From NCBI RefSeq assembly GCF_052055485.1, contig NZ_CP197171.1:3596001-3660000 (forward strand): a DNA stretch of 64,000 nt, given 5' to 3'. The stretch is from Amphibacillus sp052055485. Its GTDB lineage: Bacteria > Bacillota > Bacilli > Bacillales > Amphibacillaceae. Position 1 is the first letter of the stretch. Each line of letters starts with the position of its first letter. Under the pieces are notes generated by a model, which was not told the origin of the DNA, did no database searches, and was given only the letters and a program-made list of their open reading frames with translations. Shown here piece after piece: positions 8,895 to 17,690 of this stretch. Position numbers and translations under genes: made by a program.

Positions 8895-11537
8895 CTACTT
8901 TGCATCATACCATGTCTGACCCTCTGATGAGTCAACTTTTAATGGCACGATCAATTCAACTGTTTCTTCCATTATTTTCGGTACAAGCTCTTTTAATTTG
9001 TCTACTTCATCTTTTGGTGCTTCTAAAATGAGCTCATCATGTACTTGTAATAATAAGCGAGCCGTTTGTTTTTCGGATTTTAAAGCATGATCTAAATCAA
9101 TCATTGCTTTTTTTATAATATCGGCAGCACTTCCTTGAATCGGTGTATTCATCGCTGTTCGCTCGGCAAAACTTCTTTGATTAAAGTTGCGGCTTGTAAT
9201 TTCGGGTAAATAACGTCTTCGATTCATTAATGTTTTAACATAGCCTTCCAATTTTGCTTGATGAACAATATCATCCATATAATTCTTTACACCTGGATAA
9301 CTTTCAAAATAACGATCAATAAAAGCTTGGGCTTCCTTCCGCGTAATTTTTAAATTTTGCGACAAGCCATAATCACTAATACCATAGACAATTCCAAAAT
9401 TCACTGCTTTGGCTTGTCTCCTCATTAAATCATCAACTTGATCAGCCTCAACATGGAAGATATCCATCGCTGTTTGGGTATGAATATCGCGATCTTCTCT
9501 AAAAGCAGTCATTAATTTCTCATCCTTTGCAATGTGAGCTAAGACACGCAATTCAATTTGTGAATAGTCAAAGGCTAGGATGACCCAATCTTTTTCACTC
9601 GGAATAAAAGCTTTTCTAATTTTACGTCCTTCTTCTAAACGAATTGGGATATTTTGCAGATTGGGTTCAATTGAACTTAAACGCCCTGTTTGAGTTAGAG
9701 CTTGGTTGAACCTTGTATGAATTTTATTATCTTTATGGATGACTTTTAACAAGCCTTCGATATAAGTCGATTGTAATTTACCTAATTGGCGATACAATAG
9801 AATTTTAGTAATAATTGGATGTTTATCTTCTAATTTATCTAATACATCAGCTGACGTTGAATAACCTGTCTTGGTTTTCTTAATCACAGGTAAATTCAAT
9901 TTTTCAAACAAAATCACACCTAATTGCTTAGGTGAATTTATGTTGAAATTTTCACCTGCTAATTGATATATTTCAGCTTCAATTGTTGTCAATCTCTCTT
10001 TTAATTCAACTTGCATAACATTTAATTGCTCTTGATCAACGCGTACCCCAGTTGCTTCCATTTCACCTAATATGATCGCTAATGGTAATTCAAGGTCTTT
10101 TAATAACGACTTTTGTTCATTTTCCTTTAATTTAGCTACCGCAGTTTCTTTTAGTTGAAAAAGTGCTTTTGCTTTTCGAATCACATGATCAGCTAGCTGT
10201 GATTGTTCAGGTACATGTGACTTAGCCCCTTTACCATACACTTCTTCATCGAATAACAAATCTTCAAATCCTAGACGATGACTAATGGCAGGAATATCAT
10301 GACTATTCTCAGCTGGATTAATTAAATAAGAAGCGAGTAATAAATCAAAGGTAATACCCTGCACCCTTATACCATGACGCAATAAGCTCACCATCACTTT
10401 TTTCGAATCAAAGGTCAATTTTTTTTGCTTCGGGTCTTCAAGCCATTGCTTAAATAAATCAGAATTCATAGCTAATTCTGTTGGCACAAAATAATAGCCT
10501 TTTTCATTAGCAAGCCCAAGCCCAAGAATATCTGCTTTATGATAGTTCTCTTCAAGCATCTCGACAACAAGAGCATCATTACCTGTAAAAGTAATTTCAT
10601 CGATATTTTCAACAATCTTCAGATCCATTGAACTCAAACGTTCAGTTGAATTTTCACCTTCATCTGCTTCATTACCGACTGTATTTAACAAAGATTTGAA
10701 GCCTAAATTCTTAAACAATGTGCGTAATTTATTATCATCATAACCCTGATAAATGGCTTGGTCTAAATTAACTTCAATTGGTGAATTTTGATTAATCGTC
10801 ACTAATTTTTTACTCATAAAAGCTGATTCCTCATGGGTTGTCAACTTTTCCTTAAGTTTTTTTCCACTAACTTCATCAAGGTGTTGATAAATATTTTCTA
10901 AGGTGTCAAACTGTTTCAATAACTTAATCGCTGTTTTTTCTCCAACTCCCGGAACACCTGGAATATTATCTGAACTATCACCCATCAAAGCTTTCATATC
11001 AATGATTTGATTCGGTTCAAGCTCTAATTTTTCTTTTAAAAACTCTGGTGTATAAACATCGACTTCACTTATTCCTTTCCGGGTAATATGAACATGGACA
11101 TCATTAGAAACCAATTGAAGCATATCTTTATCACCAGAAATGACTTGGACATTAAAACCTGATTCTGTCGCAGATTTAGCTAAAGTTCCAATAATATCAT
11201 CTGCTTCATATTGTTCTAATTCGTAATGGACAACTGAGCTCGCATCTAATAATTCACGAACTAAAAGGAATTGTTCTGATAGTTCTGGAGGTGTTTTTTG
11301 TCTTCCTCCTTTATATTCTTTATAGGTTTCATGACGAAATGTTGTTTTTCCAGCATCAAAAGCAACTAGCATATGTGTAGGATTTTCTTCCTCTAATACA
11401 CGCATAAGCATTTTTGTAAAGCCAAAAACAGCATTTGTATAAACACCTTTATCATTTGTTAGTAAAGGAAGAGCAAAAAAAGCACGATATAAAATACTAT
11501 TCCCATCAATCAGAACAAGTTTTTGTTTTGAAGTCAT
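8895..11537 (-). CDS. polA: DNA polymerase I
   Basis: This 880-residue enzyme fills gaps and removes primers during repair and Okazaki-fragment processing. The 5'-nuclease domain is at residues 1-290 (LVAFDAGKTTFRHE, GDSSDNIPGVPGVGEKTA). The middle exonuclease-like domain at about 310-470 lacks the acidic DXE residues, as in B. subtilis and B. stearothermophilus Pol I, so no proofreading is expected. The polymerase domain (about 480-880) has motif A FDYSQIELRVLAHI, the O-helix RRQAKAVNFGIVYG and motif C LLQVHDELI. It sits between phoR and mutM as in Bacillus. Confidence 0.98.
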   Translation of the reverse strand: MTSKQKLVLIDGNSILYRAFFALPLLTNDKGVYTNAVFGFTKMLMRVLEEENPTHMLVAFDAGKTTFRHETYKEYKGGRQKTPPELSEQFLLVRELLDASSVVHYELEQYEADDIIGTLAKSATESGFNVQVISGDKDMLQLVSNDVHVHITRKGISEVDVYTPEFLKEKLELEPNQIIDMKALMGDSSDNIPGVPGVGEKTAIKLLKQFDTLENIYQHLDEVSGKKLKEKLTTHEESAFMSKKLVTINQNSPIEVNLDQAIYQGYDDNKLRTLFKNLGFKSLLNTVGNEADEGENSTERLSSMDLKIVENIDEITFTGNDALVVEMLEENYHKADILGLGLANEKGYYFVPTELAMNSDLFKQWLEDPKQKKLTFDSKKVMVSLLRHGIRVQGITFDLLLASYLINPAENSHDIPAISHRLGFEDLLFDEEVYGKGAKSHVPEQSQLADHVIRKAKALFQLKETAVAKLKENEQKSLLKDLELPLAIILGEMEATGVRVDQEQLNVMQVELKERLTTIEAEIYQLAGENFNINSPKQLGVILFEKLNLPVIKKTKTGYSTSADVLDKLEDKHPIITKILLYRQLGKLQSTYIEGLLKVIHKDNKIHTRFNQALTQTGRLSSIEPNLQNIPIRLEEGRKIRKAFIPSEKDWVILAFDYSQIELRVLAHIAKDEKLMTAFREDRDIHTQTAMDIFHVEADQVDDLMRRQAKAVNFGIVYGISDYGLSQNLKITRKEAQAFIDRYFESYPGVKNYMDDIVHQAKLEGYVKTLMNRRRYLPEITSRNFNQRSFAERTAMNTPIQGSAADIIKKAMIDLDHALKSEKQTARLLLQVHDELILEAPKDEVDKLKELVPKIMEETVELIVPLKVDSSEGQTWYDAK

Positions 11538-11825
11538 AAATTAATCTCCTTTATCTTTGTTTCTTACCTTCTATCTTACCACGTTTACACAATTTAAAAA
11601 TAATAATGTGATTTTTTCTACTCATTGCATGGAAAACATAGAGTAGCATTAAAAAATATTCGCTGTAAATTTTTGCAAGCAGCACCTGATAATTGATCAG
11701 AAGGATTTATGCAAGGCTACTACCAAGAAAGATAAAAAAACTCTTATTCTTGCCGTACCAATGCTCTGTAGCTTTCCTTAGACGAAACAAAAAAACGAGT
11801 TTTTTACCCGTTTTTTTGTGATAAA
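11538..11825. other. phoR-polA intergenic gap
   Basis: This 288-bp AT-rich spacer holds the phoR terminator (see 11789-11817). A likely polA ribosome-binding stretch lies next to 11540. I see no ORF or recognisable regulatory RNA in the remainder. Confidence 0.5.
11789..11817 (-). terminator. Terminator of phoPR operon
   Basis: On the minus strand AAAAAAACG pairs with CGTTTTTTT across an 11-nt loop, with the T-run directly at the 3' side. It begins only 9 nt after the phoR stop. Confidence 0.65.
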
Positions 11826-13202
11826 CTATTTATGAGCTGGTAACAATATTTTAAAAGTTGAGCCGACGTTCAGTTCACTTTCCACTTCAATAGAGCCTTT
11901 ATGTGCTTCAACTATATGTTTAACAATAGCTAATCCTAAACCTGTTCCACCTGTATCACGGCTTCTCGCTTTATCAACGCGATAAAAACGTTCAAAAATA
12001 CGATCAATTGCTTCCCTAGAGATACCTATTCCATTATCTTCTACTGATATTTCAATCCACTGATTTGAACGCTTAGCTGTAATCATAACAGTGCCATTTT
12101 CCTTCGTGTAATTAATCCCATTGTATAGCAAATTTAACATAACTTGTTTAAGTCGAGCTTCATCACCGATTAAGGACAAATTATTATCCACTTTCAATAT
12201 TAAATGAATACCTTTTTTCTCAGCTTGGTCATTCACCATCGTCACACTATCCTCAATGAGGGGTGAAAGGTCAACTCTTCTTAATTCAATATCAAATTCA
12301 TCTCTTTCAAGTTTAGATAACTGCAATAAATCATGGATCAGTGCTTGTAAACGATCACTTTCTTTATAGATAATGGTCAGAAATTTTTCTTGAAGTGAAC
12401 GGTCTCCGATCTCATCATCAAGCATGGTTTCAGCAAAACCTTTAATTGAAGTGATCGGTGTTTTCAATTCATGTGAAACATTAGCAACAAAATCTTTTCG
12501 GATTTGTTCAACATGCTTTAGCTCTGTAATATCATGGAAAACAAATACAAGCCCTCGTAATTCTTTACTTTCATTAAAAAAAGGAACAGCTACAATTTCG
12601 ATATAAAGTGTTTGTCCATCCTTTTCTAATATGATTGAGTTTCGGATCGTTTCCTCATACAAAAAGACTTTTTGAGCCGAGTGATAGATTTTTTTTTGTT
12701 TTAACACATGATAATACAGTTGATTATTAGCTTCATCTTCTGTTTTATCAAATAAATCAGTGAACTTTCGATTAATAAGTTGGACATAGCCTTGGGTATC
12801 TAATAACATAATCCCACTTTCCATATGATCGATCACTGTGAGTAATTGCCGACTATGCATTTTATCTTGTCTATTTAAATTTTGCAGATTAAAAGCTAGT
12901 TTATTAACCGCATAACCTAATTTATCCACATTGTAATGCGTTTTTTCATATGCTCGAACCGAATAATTACCTTTAATCAATTCCTGTAGAACGGCTGTAA
13001 TTTGATTGGTTGGTTTAAAATAATTTAGGTGTATTTGATAAAGCATAACAATGATGAATGCGTAAGCCCCTACTAAAATAGTAACCATGATCGGCCGGTC
13101 ACCACCACTTGCTAAAGGGACTAGTAAAATTAAGACTGTCAAAAACATGATGGTAACAATCGACACATAGATGAAAAATATAAATCGGCTGCTTTTCTTC
13201 AA
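11826..13202 (-). CDS. phoR: Phosphate sensor histidine kinase PhoR, short form
   Basis: PhoR phosphorylates PhoP under phosphate limitation. This copy has 458 aa, against about 580 in B. subtilis. Two membrane segments (about 7-30 and 39-58) are separated by only some eight residues, so the extracytoplasmic PAS-like sensor is absent. A HAMP-like linker (60-112), a cytosolic PAS domain (117-225), HisKA with His244 in NVSHELKTPI and an HATPase domain (N box LNLLYNGINYT, G1 VEDNGIGIS, G2 GGTGLGLAIV) follow. The start overlaps phoP by 4 nt. It resembles intramembrane or WalK-like kinases; its identity rests on phoP and synteny. Confidence 0.9.
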   Translation of the reverse strand: MKKSSRFIFFIYVSIVTIMFLTVLILLVPLASGGDRPIMVTILVGAYAFIIVMLYQIHLNYFKPTNQITAVLQELIKGNYSVRAYEKTHYNVDKLGYAVNKLAFNLQNLNRQDKMHSRQLLTVIDHMESGIMLLDTQGYVQLINRKFTDLFDKTEDEANNQLYYHVLKQKKIYHSAQKVFLYEETIRNSIILEKDGQTLYIEIVAVPFFNESKELRGLVFVFHDITELKHVEQIRKDFVANVSHELKTPITSIKGFAETMLDDEIGDRSLQEKFLTIIYKESDRLQALIHDLLQLSKLERDEFDIELRRVDLSPLIEDSVTMVNDQAEKKGIHLILKVDNNLSLIGDEARLKQVMLNLLYNGINYTKENGTVMITAKRSNQWIEISVEDNGIGISREAIDRIFERFYRVDKARSRDTGGTGLGLAIVKHIVEAHKGSIEVESELNVGSTFKILLPAHK

Positions 13203-13897
13203 TCGCTAGGCTCCTCCATTTTATAGCCTAAGCCCCTAACCGTTTTAATGTAAACCGGTTGCTTGGTATCAGGTTCAATTTTTTCACGGATATGACTCAC
13301 GTGGACATCAACAATCCGTGTATCACCTGAGAAATCATAATTCCAAACCGCGCTTAACAATTGATCACGTGATAGGACTTTTTCTTTATGTCTTGCTAAA
13401 TAAACCAATAACTCAAATTCCTTTCGTGTAAAGGTCAAAACCTTGTCATCTATTGTCGCTTCATATTGCTCTGGATAAATAATCAATTGACCAATTTTAA
13501 AATAAGGCAGTTCACTTTTTGTTTGTTTATGGGTTCGGCGAAGAATCGCTTTAATACGTGCAATAACCTCTTTCGGGCTGAACGGTTTGGTTAAATAATC
13601 ATCCGCCCCTAATTCTAGGCCAAGAACCTTGTCCAATTCATCATCTTTGGCTGTGAGCATTAGGATAGGAGTATCTGTTTTTTCTTGTCTTAATTTTTTA
13701 CAAACTTCTGTCCCTTCCATTCCTGGTAACATTAAATCGAGTACAATAAGATCAAACGGTTCATGAATAGCTTTGTCATATGCCTCTGTTCCAGAATAAG
13801 CAACAGCTGTATCGAATCCTGCTCTTTCAATATTGTATTGCAGCAGTGTAACGATTGATTTCTCATCATCAACAATCAAGATCTTCTGTTTCATCAT
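13199..13897 (-). CDS. phoP: Phosphate response regulator PhoP
   Basis: This OmpR/PhoB-type response regulator has 232 aa. The receiver domain occupies residues 1-120, with acidic pocket Asp10-Asp11, phospho-acceptor Asp54 (DLIVLDLMLPG) and Lys103 in YLTKPFSPKE. The winged-helix DNA-binding domain is at about 130-230 (FTRKEFELLVYLARH, VDVHVSHIREKIE, VRGLGYKME). It is translationally coupled to phoR by a 4-nt overlap. In B. subtilis mdh precedes phoP; here the upstream neighbour is icd, with an IS scar between. Confidence 0.96.
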   Translation of the reverse strand: MMKQKILIVDDEKSIVTLLQYNIERAGFDTAVAYSGTEAYDKAIHEPFDLIVLDLMLPGMEGTEVCKKLRQEKTDTPILMLTAKDDELDKVLGLELGADDYLTKPFSPKEVIARIKAILRRTHKQTKSELPYFKIGQLIIYPEQYEATIDDKVLTFTRKEFELLVYLARHKEKVLSRDQLLSAVWNYDFSGDTRIVDVHVSHIREKIEPDTKQPVYIKTVRGLGYKMEEPSD

Positions 13898-14032
13898 CTT
13901 GCCCCCCCACTGTCTTTATACTAATCATACAATGTTCGTCTCAAATTGTGAATGAATAAGACCAGAATAATATGTAAAATTTTATTTACAATGTTAAAAT
14001 TTCTTTATTTTAGTATTCAACAGTTGAAAGGA

Positions 14033-14066
14033 AAAATACTGACAAATGCGCATTTGTCAGTATTTT
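14033..14066. repeat. Perfect 34-bp palindrome
   Basis: Perfect 17-bp arms centred on TGCGCA (14047-14052), AAAATACTGACAAATGC and its complement, flanked by A-rich and T-rich sequence. It lies between icd and phoP. It could act as a bidirectional terminator or an operator; the absence of any loop favours a protein-binding or cruciform role. Confidence 0.7.
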
Positions 14067-14177
14067 AGTTGTACAATACGTTGGTGAATATAAAGTTAAA
14101 ATGAAACAAACTACGCTTTTTCTGTTGGGAGTGCGAAATAACTTGGTTTACACTTATAATAACTTGTGCATTGAGGA

Positions 14178-14340
14178 CATATGGCTATCAACATTTTTTT
14201 ATAAAAATCAAATAACGCTTCATTCTAAACACAAATCTATCGAAAAATAACCAAAAAGAATCACGATTCAAAACAGTTTAACAACTGTTTTGAATCGTGA
14301 TAAACATGTCGACTAAATTTCTTCACCAATATTATTGGAC
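14178..14340 (+). mobile_element. Decayed 3' remnant of an ISL3-family element
   Basis: The sequence from ATATGGCTATC (14179) to about 14340 aligns with the last ~150 bp of the ISL3 element at 59.7-61.1 kb. Shared stretches are TATGGCTATC, AAAAAGAATCACGA, the terminal hairpin (14263-14303: ATCACGATTCAAAACAGTT paired with its complement around TAAC), GATAAACA and CTCACCAA/TTCACCAA near the end. The transposase frame is destroyed. The scar sits where mdh is found in B. subtilis. Confidence 0.65.
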
Positions 14341-14349
14341 AAAAAAACT

Positions 14350-15621
14350 TTAATCCATATTTTTTATCAATTCATTGGCGAAGTTTGATGTCTTCACTTC
14401 TTTTGCTCCATCCATTAAGCGAGCAAAGTCATAAGTAACAACTTTTGAACCAATTGTTTTATTCATAGATTCTGTGATTAGATCGGCAGCTTCATTCCAA
14501 CCTAAGTGTTCAAGCATCAATACTCCAGACAAGATTACGGAAGACGGATTAACTTTATCAAGGCCCGCATACTTTGGTGCTGTACCATGCGTTGCTTCAA
14601 AGATTGCGTGACCCGTCTCATAATTAATGTTAGCACCTGGTGCAATACCGATTCCGCCAACTTGTGCTGCCAATGCATCCGAAATATAATCGCCATTAAG
14701 ATTCATTGTCGCCACAACATCAAATTCTTTTGGACGTGTTAGAATTTGCTGTAAGAAGATATCTGCAATCGCATCTTTGACAATAATTTTGCCTGCTTCT
14801 TCTGCTTTTCTTTGTGCCAGATCAGCAGCATCACGGCCTTCTTTTTCAACTATCTTATCATATTCAGCCCAAGTGAAAACCTTATCACCATATTCCTTTT
14901 CAGCTAATTGATATCCCCAATTTTTAAAGGCACCCTCTGTGTACTTCATAATATTACCCTTATGAACGAGTGTTACACTCTGGCGGCCTTCTTTAATAGC
15001 ATAATCAATGGCTGCGCGAACAAGGCGGTGTGTACCTTCTTCAGAGACAGGTTTAATACCAATTCCCGATGTTTCTGGAAATCGAATATTCGTTACTCCC
15101 ATTTCATTTTTCAGAAATTCAATTAATTGTTTAGCTTCTGTTGATCCTTTTTCCCACTCAATACCAGCATAAATATCTTCTGTATTTTCTCGAAAAATAA
15201 CCATGTCTGTATCCTCAGGCCGTTTAACAGGTGAAGGAACCCCCTCAAAATAGCGAACAGGACGAAGACAAGTGAAAAGATCTAACTTTTGACGTAGAGC
15301 AACGTTTAGTGAGCGAATACCGCCCCCGATTGGAGTAGTTAAAGGACCTTTAATTGCAATCTTGTATTCTCTAATAGCATCAAGCGTTGCTTCTGGAAGC
15401 CATTCTCCAGTTGTTTTAAATGCTTTTTCACCAGCTAATACCTCTTTCCAAACAATGCTCTTTTCACCATTATATGCTTTCTCAACAGCCGCTTCCAATA
15501 CACGACTAGAAGCAGCCCATATATCTGGTCCTGTCCCATCTCCTTCAATAAATGGGATGATCACATGATTTGGCGTATTCAAAACACCATTTTCTACAAT
15601 AACTTTTTCTCCTTTTGACAT
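14350..15621 (-). CDS. icd: Isocitrate dehydrogenase (NADP+)
   Basis: Icd converts isocitrate to 2-oxoglutarate and CO2 with NADP+. At 423 aa it matches B. subtilis CitC/Icd. The substrate-binding SLNVALRQKLDLFTCLRPV (about 104-122) carries the conserved serine and arginines, followed by FRENTEDIYAGIE, and the metal site NLNGDYISDALAAQVGG near 308-324. GTAPKYAGLDKVNPSS contacts NADP. It is 108 nt downstream of citZ, forming a citrate-to-oxoglutarate pair. mdh, the usual third gene, is missing, so the pair probably serves glutamate synthesis. Confidence 0.97.
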   Translation of the reverse strand: MSKGEKVIVENGVLNTPNHVIIPFIEGDGTGPDIWAASSRVLEAAVEKAYNGEKSIVWKEVLAGEKAFKTTGEWLPEATLDAIREYKIAIKGPLTTPIGGGIRSLNVALRQKLDLFTCLRPVRYFEGVPSPVKRPEDTDMVIFRENTEDIYAGIEWEKGSTEAKQLIEFLKNEMGVTNIRFPETSGIGIKPVSEEGTHRLVRAAIDYAIKEGRQSVTLVHKGNIMKYTEGAFKNWGYQLAEKEYGDKVFTWAEYDKIVEKEGRDAADLAQRKAEEAGKIIVKDAIADIFLQQILTRPKEFDVVATMNLNGDYISDALAAQVGGIGIAPGANINYETGHAIFEATHGTAPKYAGLDKVNPSSVILSGVLMLEHLGWNEAADLITESMNKTIGSKVVTYDFARLMDGAKEVKTSNFANELIKNMD

Positions 15622-15729
15622 AAAAGGTCCCTCCTAAATATATTTTAGACTCTATTTCTAATAGGAAATACTTTCTCACACTACCATCGATAAAAGACGA
15701 TTCTTTTTACTCATGTAAATAGAGACTAT

Positions 15730-16845
15730 TTATCGATCTGAAATTGGCGTATAAACAAGATCTTGTGGGCCAATGTAATTTGCACGCGGACGTATTAGTC
15801 GATTATTATCATATTGTTCAAGCATATGAGCTATCCAACCTGAAGTCCGGCTCATTGCAAAAATCGGAGTAAATAAATCGTGGTCAATCCCCATAGAATG
15901 GTATGTAGATGCGGAATAAAAGTCTACATTTGCAGGAAGACCTTTTTCTTTTTTCATATAATCTTCAATAATTTCTGAAATTTGATGCCATTTTTCTTGT
16001 CCAGCTCTTTTCGTGAGCTTTTTGGACATTGCTTTTAAATACTTTGCTCTTGGGTCGCCTGTTTTATAAACACGATGTCCCATTCCCATGATTTTTTCTT
16101 TATTGATGATTTTCTCTTTTAAGAAGGGAAGAGTCTGGTCAACTTCACCAATCTCCATGAGCATCTTAATCACTTGCTCATTAGCACCACCATGAAGCTC
16201 TCCTTTTAAAGCGCCAATTGCCGCTGTTAAACCCGAATATAAATCAGACAAAGTTGCCACACAAACACGAGCTGTAAAAGTTGATGCATTTAATTCATGG
16301 TCAGCATGCAAAATCAATGCCTGATCAAATGCTTCTACTTCTAGTGGGTCAACTGGCTCACCCTTTAACATATACAAAAAGTTTTCAGCATAACTATATT
16401 CCTTTTTAGGCTTTATCGGTTCTTTGCCTTGACGCATACGAGAAAATGACGTTATTACAGTTGCAATTCGTGCCTGTAGTCGAAGGGCTTTCTCCATTTG
16501 CGCATCTTTATAAGTTAGCGCATCATCTGGATCATAAGCACCCAATAAAGAGATCATGGAACGTAAAATAGACATTGGCTGTATTTTTTCTAGGTCCATG
16601 TACTGTAAATGTGTGTAAATTTCTTCTGGAAGCTCCATCTCTTGAAATAGCTGCTCCTTAAAATCAGTTAATTCTGACTTATTAGGTAAGCATTTATACC
16701 ATAAGAGATATACAACTTCTTCAAAGTTTGAATACTTTATCAGATCATCAATTGAATAGCCTACATATGATAGCTTATTATCAATAATAGACGTAATATT
16801 TGATTCTGCGACTATAACCCCTTCTAGACCCTTTACTGTTGACAT
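15730..16845 (-). CDS. citZ: Citrate synthase
   Basis: Citrate synthase condenses acetyl-CoA and oxaloacetate. This is the short Gram-positive type, 371 aa. The catalytic triad is visible as His in LKGELHGGANEQV (about 220), His in KIMGMGHRVYKTGDPRAK (about 260) and Asp in ANVDFYSAS (about 311). HADHELNASTF and RPRANYIGP are further signature segments. A GGAGGAGA site precedes the ATG. It leads icd in the conserved citZ-icd order; CcpA control is likely but no clear cre box was confirmed. Confidence 0.97.
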   Translation of the reverse strand: MSTVKGLEGVIVAESNITSIIDNKLSYVGYSIDDLIKYSNFEEVVYLLWYKCLPNKSELTDFKEQLFQEMELPEEIYTHLQYMDLEKIQPMSILRSMISLLGAYDPDDALTYKDAQMEKALRLQARIATVITSFSRMRQGKEPIKPKKEYSYAENFLYMLKGEPVDPLEVEAFDQALILHADHELNASTFTARVCVATLSDLYSGLTAAIGALKGELHGGANEQVIKMLMEIGEVDQTLPFLKEKIINKEKIMGMGHRVYKTGDPRAKYLKAMSKKLTKRAGQEKWHQISEIIEDYMKKEKGLPANVDFYSASTYHSMGIDHDLFTPIFAMSRTSGWIAHMLEQYDNNRLIRPRANYIGPQDLVYTPISDR

Positions 16846-17079
16846 ATCGTCTCCTCCCTTTACTGAAAAATTTAAACGATGTAATCAAGCAAAACTTCAC
16901 ACGGTGGACATATTTTATTATTGCTGAATGGAACTCTCTCTACGACAACGATTACCTGTCCCACTATAAACAAACATGATTTTGCATTGGGTGTTGATCG
17001 CTAATTTGTCATATTTAGATTCCGCTCATATTCTTGAAGTGGTGGTCTTAAAACCAGTTAAGCAGCAGTAATACGTAGT

Positions 17080-17547
17080 TTAATTGGTGAAAAAGAAATC
17101 AACAATACGCATAATCATATAGGCGATTCCTGCACCAATTAACGGACCCACAGCTACCCCTTGTAAAAAAACAACGGCAATAATGGTACCCATAACAAGT
17201 GCTGTTGTTAAATGCGGATCATTTGCAAGTAAGTCTAGTCCCCCTCTTGCCACAAGAGCAACAAATAGACCAGAACCTAAAGCAATCCAACCATAATAAT
17301 TTTTCACACTATCAGCTAACTCTTTAAAACCAATTTCTCCTGTTGCGATCGGGACTAATACTGAGATCGTAATAATAGTAATACCTATCGTCATTCCTTT
17401 TTCCTGTAAAAATGGGAATGCCTTTGTATCCAGTTTCAATAGTTGAATCCCTAGCAATACATAAACAGCTATCATAATTGATTGGTTTTTTCCAATGTAG
17501 CCTAGTATAAATAATAAAATTAAAAAGACTGTCGATGAATTGATCAT
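17080..17547 (-). CDS. ytwI: UPF0756 (DUF441) membrane protein YtwI
   Basis: This small integral membrane protein of 155 aa has about four or five hydrophobic segments (residues 5-35, 50-70, 85-105, 113-150) separated by short loops. It belongs to the UPF0756/DUF441 family, whose function is unknown. The order ytvI-ytwI-citZ-icd is conserved in Bacillus, though ytvI is on the opposite strand here. AGGAG lies 7 nt before the ATG. The gap of about 230 bp to citZ holds no evident feature. Confidence 0.85.
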   Translation of the reverse strand: MINSSTVFLILLFILGYIGKNQSIMIAVYVLLGIQLLKLDTKAFPFLQEKGMTIGITIITISVLVPIATGEIGFKELADSVKNYYGWIALGSGLFVALVARGGLDLLANDPHLTTALVMGTIIAVVFLQGVAVGPLIGAGIAYMIMRIVDFFFTN

Positions 17548-17690
17548 ACTCTAACTCCTAAAGTTAATCATACCTTAAACCTTTCTTATCCTAATATATT
17601 ATCATAAAAGATCAGAATTATAAAAGATCTGGGCATGATCTGTTTTATCTTATCATATTTTAAACTATAAACCTAGTAGAAGACAAGCAG

